10,856 nt of DNA from Dehalococcoidia bacterium (lineage in GTDB: Bacteria; Chloroflexota; Dehalococcoidia; Dehalococcoidales; JAUVZE01), in assembly GCA_004376435.1 (NCBI GenBank), contig SOJS01000014.1:1-10856 (forward strand), read 5' to 3'. This document shows, one piece after another, positions 9,101 to 10,856 of this stretch; within the stretch, counting starts at the first letter, position 1, and every line of letters begins with the position of its first letter. The notes under the pieces were generated by a model, which was not told the DNA's origin, did no database searches, and saw only the letters and a program-made list of their open reading frames with translations. The translations under genes and the position numbers were made by a program.

Positions 9101-9820
9101 TCTGACCAGAGGGTCACGCTCAATGGTTGAGCGGATGAACTGGTGCTCCGGGGAATTATCCTCGGCTGAAAATAGCTTTAGTAGTTGCTCATCACTGCCG
9201 TAGCCAATAGCGCGCAGCAGTGTGGTAACGGGAATCTTTCTTTTACCATCTATCTTGACGGAAATAACATCACGGTTACTGGACTCAAATCCCAGCCAGC
9301 CCCCGCGGGTGGGGATTAGCTTGGCCGAGCACAATCCGCGGCCACTGGTGGGGTCTTCCTCAAGGGTGAAATAGACACCTGGCGAGCGCAGTAGCTGGCT
9401 GACGACCACTCTTTCGGCGCCGCTGGTGATAAAGGTGCCTTTGGCGGTCATTAGCGGAATATCACCGAAGAACAGGTCTTGCTCCTTAATCTCTCCGCTT
9501 TCTTTAACCAGCAGCCGTGTCCTGATGTAGAGGGGGGTTGAATAGGTCAGGTCTCGTTGGCGGCACTCCAGCTCGCTGTGGAGGGGCTGGCGGAACTCAA
9601 AGCCGGCAAAACTGAGCTCCAGCCGGTTGCCGGTGAAGTCCTTGATGGGGGATACTTCCTCCAGCAGTTGCTTGAGCCCTTCTTCCTGGAACCAGCGGTA
9701 AGATTCTAGCTGAATCTTAATTAGATTGGGTACATCCAGTACTTGGGGTAATCGGGCATAGGATTTTCTAAAAACAGGCAGTTTCCTGCCTTCAGCACGT
9801 GTTGGTGAAACAAAAACCAC
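6110..9820 (-). CDS. rpoB: DNA-directed RNA polymerase subunit beta
   Basis: RpoB forms, with RpoC, the active-centre cleft of RNA polymerase and is the rifampicin target. The 1236-residue product opens with the usual protrusion segment (DVPNLIKIQLESYRWF, 29–44). The rifampicin pocket is at 391–421 (starting GSSQLSQFMDQ), and the positions equivalent to E. coli Q513, D516, H526, R529 and S531 keep the sensitive-type residues. Next are RICPIETPEGPNIGLI (441–456), GYNFEDAI (737–744), GDKMAGRHGNKG (891–902), SRMNIGQVLETHLG (933–946) and the RFGEMEVWALEAYGA clamp motif (1123–1137). An extra segment of roughly 75 residues lies between TPVFDGA (957–963) and LHDGYTGEPFD (1066–1076), and the C-terminus has a charged extension (about 1192–1236). 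It starts with GTG at 9820, 10 nt after AAGGAG at 9836–9831; no earlier in-frame start exists before a stop. It is the first gene of the unit, directly behind a strong promoter. Confidence 0.98.
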   Translation of the reverse strand: MVFVSPTRAEGRKLPVFRKSYARLPQVLDVPNLIKIQLESYRWFQEEGLKQLLEEVSPIKDFTGNRLELSFAGFEFRQPLHSELECRQRDLTYSTPLYIRTRLLVKESGEIKEQDLFFGDIPLMTAKGTFITSGAERVVVSQLLRSPGVYFTLEEDPTSGRGLCSAKLIPTRGGWLGFESSNRDVISVKIDGKRKIPVTTLLRAIGYGSDEQLLKLFSAEDNSPEHQFIRSTIERDPLVRSESDALRDIYHKLRPGDPPSSDENARKLITNLFFNSTRYNLGAVGRYKLNKRLGLDIDLKERALTKEDIIEIARHIIMVNNGSDSPDDIDHLGNRRVRTVGELIQNQFRIGLLHLERVAKERMSIIATEAITASALVNTRPVVAAIREFFGSSQLSQFMDQTNPLAELTHKRRLSAIGPGGLSRERAGFDVRDVHHSHYGRICPIETPEGPNIGLIGSLATYAQVNDYGFIETPYRRVITQLGNSDQRLAGKKAREAVLDRKKTIVEARATITPQLATKLSKLKPREIKVVPFVSDEIIYLSADKEDEYTIAQANAQLDQNSQFVEEKIEARIGNRYLLETPDKIQLMDVSPKQIVSVATALIPFLEHNDANRALMGSNMQRQAVPLLRPEAPLVATGMEMEAARHSGQVIFAQNAGTIASVTSSQIVVTTDNGEKDIYPLMKFVRTNQGTCIDQHPIVSKGDRVEADQVIADSSATDQGELALGQNVCCAFMSWKGYNFEDAIIISNRLIKEDKFTSIHIEKYEVEARDTKLGPEEITRDIPNVGEESLRELDESGIIRIGAKVGPGNILVGKITPKGETELSAEEKLLRAIFGEKAREVKDTSLRVPHGEWGKVINVKVFSRDSGDDLPAKVNQWVQVWVAQRRKISAGDKMAGRHGNKGVIALVAPAEDMPFLPDGTPVDIILNPIGVPSRMNIGQVLETHLGWAAQAGFKALTPVFDGADDVAIEDALARAWITRKAGAVNHDGEIPVVQLELAKAWLKSHGYNGDRVFSDDYPGEAKQVCLRLWLKELGVASRDIKNLDEAVAKVNLRKNLLPPTTGKMILHDGYTGEPFDQPVTVGNIYMMKLIHLVEDKVHARSTGPYSLITQQPLGGKAQFGGQRFGEMEVWALEAYGAAHNLQEMLTIKSDDVIGRDKTYEAIVKNKDILQPGVPESFRVLVKELQSLGLAVEVINEEGEKSNVAEETAESIKLEAGLETIKETSKEKAAEGGEEVA

Positions 9821-9940
9821 TCTAGCTCCACTCCTTAAATGGACAAACGAAAATTTGCATTATGCGGCATTAATCCGGAATAAGACCTGTGGCTAATAGG
9901 GAAATATAATAAGGTAAAACCTTGAGAGGCATAATTACAA
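9821..9940 (-). promoter_or_regulatory. rpoB leader with overlapping mini-ORFs
   Basis: The predicted leader has three short ATG frames. The first (9932–9870) encodes 20 residues beginning MPLKVLPYY; its TAA overlaps the ATG of the second by one base (TAATG). The second (9870–9835) encodes 11 residues beginning MPHNANF, and its TAA overlaps the rpoB Shine–Dalgarno sequence. A third frame (9860–9822, 12 residues) ends one base before the rpoB GTG. Small hairpins are also possible, for example AAGGT/ACCTT at 9911–9923. Expression of these peptides is unproven and short frames occur by chance; the arrangement could couple upstream translation to rpoB. No ribosomal protein gene or L10-type leader is visible. 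Confidence 0.35.
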
Positions 9941-9946
9941 CCCTTT

Positions 9947-9975
9947 ATGATACCACTATCTTTAATTTTTGTCAA
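9947..9975 (-). promoter_or_regulatory. Sigma-70-type promoter of the rpoBC unit
   Basis: On the minus strand the -35 hexamer is TTGACA (9975–9970, perfect). A 17-bp spacer and the -10 hexamer TATCAT (9952–9947, five of six consensus bases) follow. The spacer ends in TGG, giving an extended -10. Transcription should begin near 9940, about 120 nt before rpoB. The perfect palindrome CCCTTAAGGG (9978–9987) lies 2 bp upstream of the -35, and A/T-rich sequence lies further upstream. Spacing and match are good enough that this is the most reliable regulatory call in the window. Confidence 0.88.
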
Positions 9976-10005
9976 TACCCTTAAGGGAGAATTATCTGGT
10001 AATTT

Positions 10006-10039
10006 CCTAAAATCCCTGCCCGCCAGGCTGGAGGCAGGG
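10006..10039 (-). terminator. Terminator after the phosphatidyltransferase gene
   Basis: On the minus strand a perfect 7-bp stem, CCCTGCC (10039–10033) with GGCAGGG (10020–10014), encloses a 12-nt loop and is followed by ATTTTAGG, a short U tract. It starts 14 nt after the stop of the upstream gene and ends before the rpoB promoter, so it should insulate the two units. On the plus strand an interlocked alternative stem, CCCGCCA (10019–10025) with TGGCGGG (10043–10049), is followed by TTTTT and would also act as a terminator. Confidence 0.7.
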
Positions 10040-10053
10040 GGGTGGCGGGTTTT

Positions 10054-10626
10054 TCACTGGGAAAATATCTTGGGCCAGTACTCAAAAATTATGTAGAGGA
10101 CACGGCGGCGGTTAAGGACAAGACCAATAGCGAAAATGGGCAGGATGATGAAGATAAATATTTGCAGGTTATACAGGGCGGCAACAACAAGCATGCCGAT
10201 AACGCTGGGGACTTCAATCATTACTAAGACTTTAGCCTTCCTTTTGTAAATAAAGGCGCCGGTTATTGCCAGAGCTATCCAGCCCAAGCCAGCTAATGTG
10301 GGGATGACTATTTCGGAAAAGGAAAGATAACCTATAATACAGAGAATAAACAGGGTATCTATTTCTATGTCATAGCGGCCTAGTTTGCCCTCTTTGCCAT
10401 CACCGAGGTAGTGTCTGGCTACCTTACCATCAAGAATATCGGTGGCCCCACCAACTAGGGCGAGGATGACTACCGTCAGGTAAGCACTGCTGCCGATAAA
10501 GCTTAAAGAAAGGATTACCAGACCGATGACACCTCGGCTCAGGGTTAAAAAATCAGCCAGCCTTTCTTTAAGAGAATGAGGGGCTTTGCTCGCCACCGCT
10601 AAGTAATTTCTGCCATCGTTAATCAT
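10054..10626 (-). CDS. CDP-alcohol phosphatidyltransferase family membrane protein
   Basis: This 190-residue integral membrane enzyme belongs to the family that transfers a phosphoalcohol from a CDP-linked donor to an acceptor alcohol, as in phospholipid synthesis. The signature is visible as D63-I-L-D66-G67-K-V-A70-R71, followed by G83 and D86-x3-D90; these aspartates bind the metals and substrate in the family. The glycine is three residues before the third aspartate rather than four, a small departure from the usual pattern. The N-terminal LADFLTLSRGVIGLVIL segment matches the family entry helix. Hydrophobic segments at about 32–60, 91–125, 132–150 and 154–171 suggest around six membrane helices, and the C-terminus is short and basic. 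I cannot tell whether it makes phosphatidylglycerol phosphate, phosphatidylinositol-type or another lipid. It starts with ATG at 10626 without a Shine–Dalgarno sequence and just after a -10-like TAAAAT, so a leaderless message is possible. It shares a strand with rpoB but is separated by a terminator and promoter. Confidence 0.88.
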   Translation of the reverse strand: MINDGRNYLAVASKAPHSLKERLADFLTLSRGVIGLVILSLSFIGSSAYLTVVILALVGGATDILDGKVARHYLGDGKEGKLGRYDIEIDTLFILCIIGYLSFSEIVIPTLAGLGWIALAITGAFIYKRKAKVLVMIEVPSVIGMLVVAALYNLQIFIFIILPIFAIGLVLNRRRVLYIIFEYWPKIFSQ

Positions 10627-10636
10627 AAGTAAGGCT

Positions 10637-10665
10637 ATTTTAGCACATCCCTAAGTAACTTAAAG
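10637..10665 (-). promoter_or_regulatory. Possible promoter of the phosphatidyltransferase gene
   Basis: On the minus strand TAAAAT (10642–10637) matches five of six -10 bases and lies 10 nt before the ATG, which would give a nearly leaderless transcript. The -35 region is weak: TTTAAG at 10664–10659 matches three of six and lies within the tandem repeat. A weak -35 with operator-like repeats would fit a regulated promoter. TTGTCA at 10686–10681 is an alternative -35, but no good -10 lies 16–18 bp from it. Confidence 0.35.
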
Positions 10666-10672
10666 TAACTTA
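10653..10672. repeat. Perfect 10-bp tandem repeat in divergent control region
   Basis: AAGTAACTTA occurs twice without a gap or mismatch (10653–10662 and 10663–10672). With the preceding T, the first copy makes the palindrome TAAGT-A-ACTTA at 10652–10662. One helical turn separates the copies, so a protein bound to both would sit on one face of the DNA. The repeat covers the presumed -35 zone of the leftward gene and ends 8 bp before the -35 of the rightward promoter, where an operator for a divergent pair is expected. Confidence 0.65.
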
Positions 10673-10679
10673 AACACTA

Positions 10680-10708
10680 TTGACAAGGCGTGCTCCATAT
10701 AGTAGCAT
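10680..10708 (+). promoter_or_regulatory. Promoter of the rightward gene at the window edge
   Basis: TTGACA (10680–10685, perfect) is followed by a 17-bp spacer and TAGCAT (10703–10708, four of six -10 bases including the key TA and final T). The expected transcript starts near 10715, about 50 nt before the ATG at 10767. Confidence 0.55.
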
Positions 10709-10726
10709 AGTGATTTCACGCAGCAC

Positions 10727-10755
10727 CCTTCCCCCTCGCCTGTGCCAAGGGAAGG
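10727..10755 (+). promoter_or_regulatory. Hairpin covering the ribosome-binding site of the edge gene
   Basis: CCTTCCC (10727–10733) pairs perfectly with GGGAAGG (10749–10755), enclosing a 15-nt loop. The second arm is the best Shine–Dalgarno candidate for the ATG at 10767, so the hairpin would hide it. A competing 4-bp pairing, GCAC (10723–10726) with GTGC (10742–10745), would disrupt the first. This could be a translational control element or chance. Confidence 0.35.
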
Positions 10756-10766
10756 TACACACAAGG

Positions 10767-10856
10767 ATGGAAAAACAGTTAAACCCTAAAGATTTTCGTC
10801 TGCTGGCTTTACTGGTTGCCTTCATCGGCAGAAAGCTAGCCCTATCCCCCGAAGCA
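10767..10856 (+). CDS. 5' end of an unrecognised protein gene (partial)
   Basis: An ATG at 10767 opens a frame of 30 codons that runs off the window without a stop, beginning MEKQLNPKDFRLLALL. It is preceded by GGGAAGG 11 nt upstream and by a promoter at 10680–10708. The visible residues form a short charged start followed by a hydrophobic stretch, LLALLVAFIG, then a basic pair (RK) and SPEA. That could be a membrane helix or an amphipathic helix of a small soluble protein. No family is recognisable from 30 residues. It is divergent from the phosphatidyltransferase gene and may share regulation with it through the tandem repeat. Confidence 0.5.
   Translation, partial: MEKQLNPKDFRLLALLVAFIGRKLALSPEA

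Noticed and set aside
10018..10054. The plus-strand terminator as evidence for a plus-strand gene before it
   Set aside because: The 9821–10018 region has no plus-strand coding frame of note; the signal is best explained by the symmetry of the hairpins.

Overview
This 10.9 kb window is a bacterial housekeeping segment. Its core is one leftward (minus-strand) transcription unit, rpoB–rpoC–ruvB–queH, coding for the two large RNA polymerase subunits, the Holliday-junction motor RuvB and the queuosine enzyme QueH. The style of the RNA polymerase insertions, the unusual rpoBC–ruvB–queH linkage and the frequent non-ATG starts suggest a Chloroflexota bacterium of the Dehalococcoidia type. That placement is an inference from recalled family features, not a database result. 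I see no IS element, CRISPR array, tRNA, rRNA or phage gene.

Layout from left to right. Bases 1–372 are the 3' end of an unrecognised plus-strand gene, closed by a hairpin-plus-T-tract terminator. Convergent to it are queH (425–955), ruvB (958–1986), rpoC (2026–6117) and rpoB (6110–9820), all on the minus strand. Coupling is tight: rpoC starts inside the last codons of rpoB, ruvB follows rpoC by 39 nt, and queH follows ruvB by 2 nt. rpoB, rpoC and ruvB begin with GTG, TTG and GTG. Upstream of rpoB is a very good sigma-70-type promoter (TTGACA, 17 bp, TGG, TATCAT) and an about 120-nt leader containing several mini-ORFs. rplJ/rplL, the usual upstream neighbours of rpoBC, are absent.

Further right are a terminator (10014–10039) and a minus-strand CDP-alcohol phosphatidyltransferase gene (10054–10626). 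A short divergent control region follows (10627–10766). It has a perfect 10-bp tandem repeat, promoter-like elements for both directions, and the start of an unrecognised plus-strand gene (10767 to the edge).

The main unit joins transcription machinery to a recombination motor and a tRNA-modification enzyme, probably by co-transcription rather than a shared pathway. I found no convincing new multi-gene system. The best leads are regulatory: the rpoB leader mini-ORFs, the interlocked hairpins at 10014–10054, and the tandem-repeat divergent promoter with a hairpin over the downstream ribosome-binding site. Lineage-specific insertions and tails in the polymerase subunits are also worth checking.
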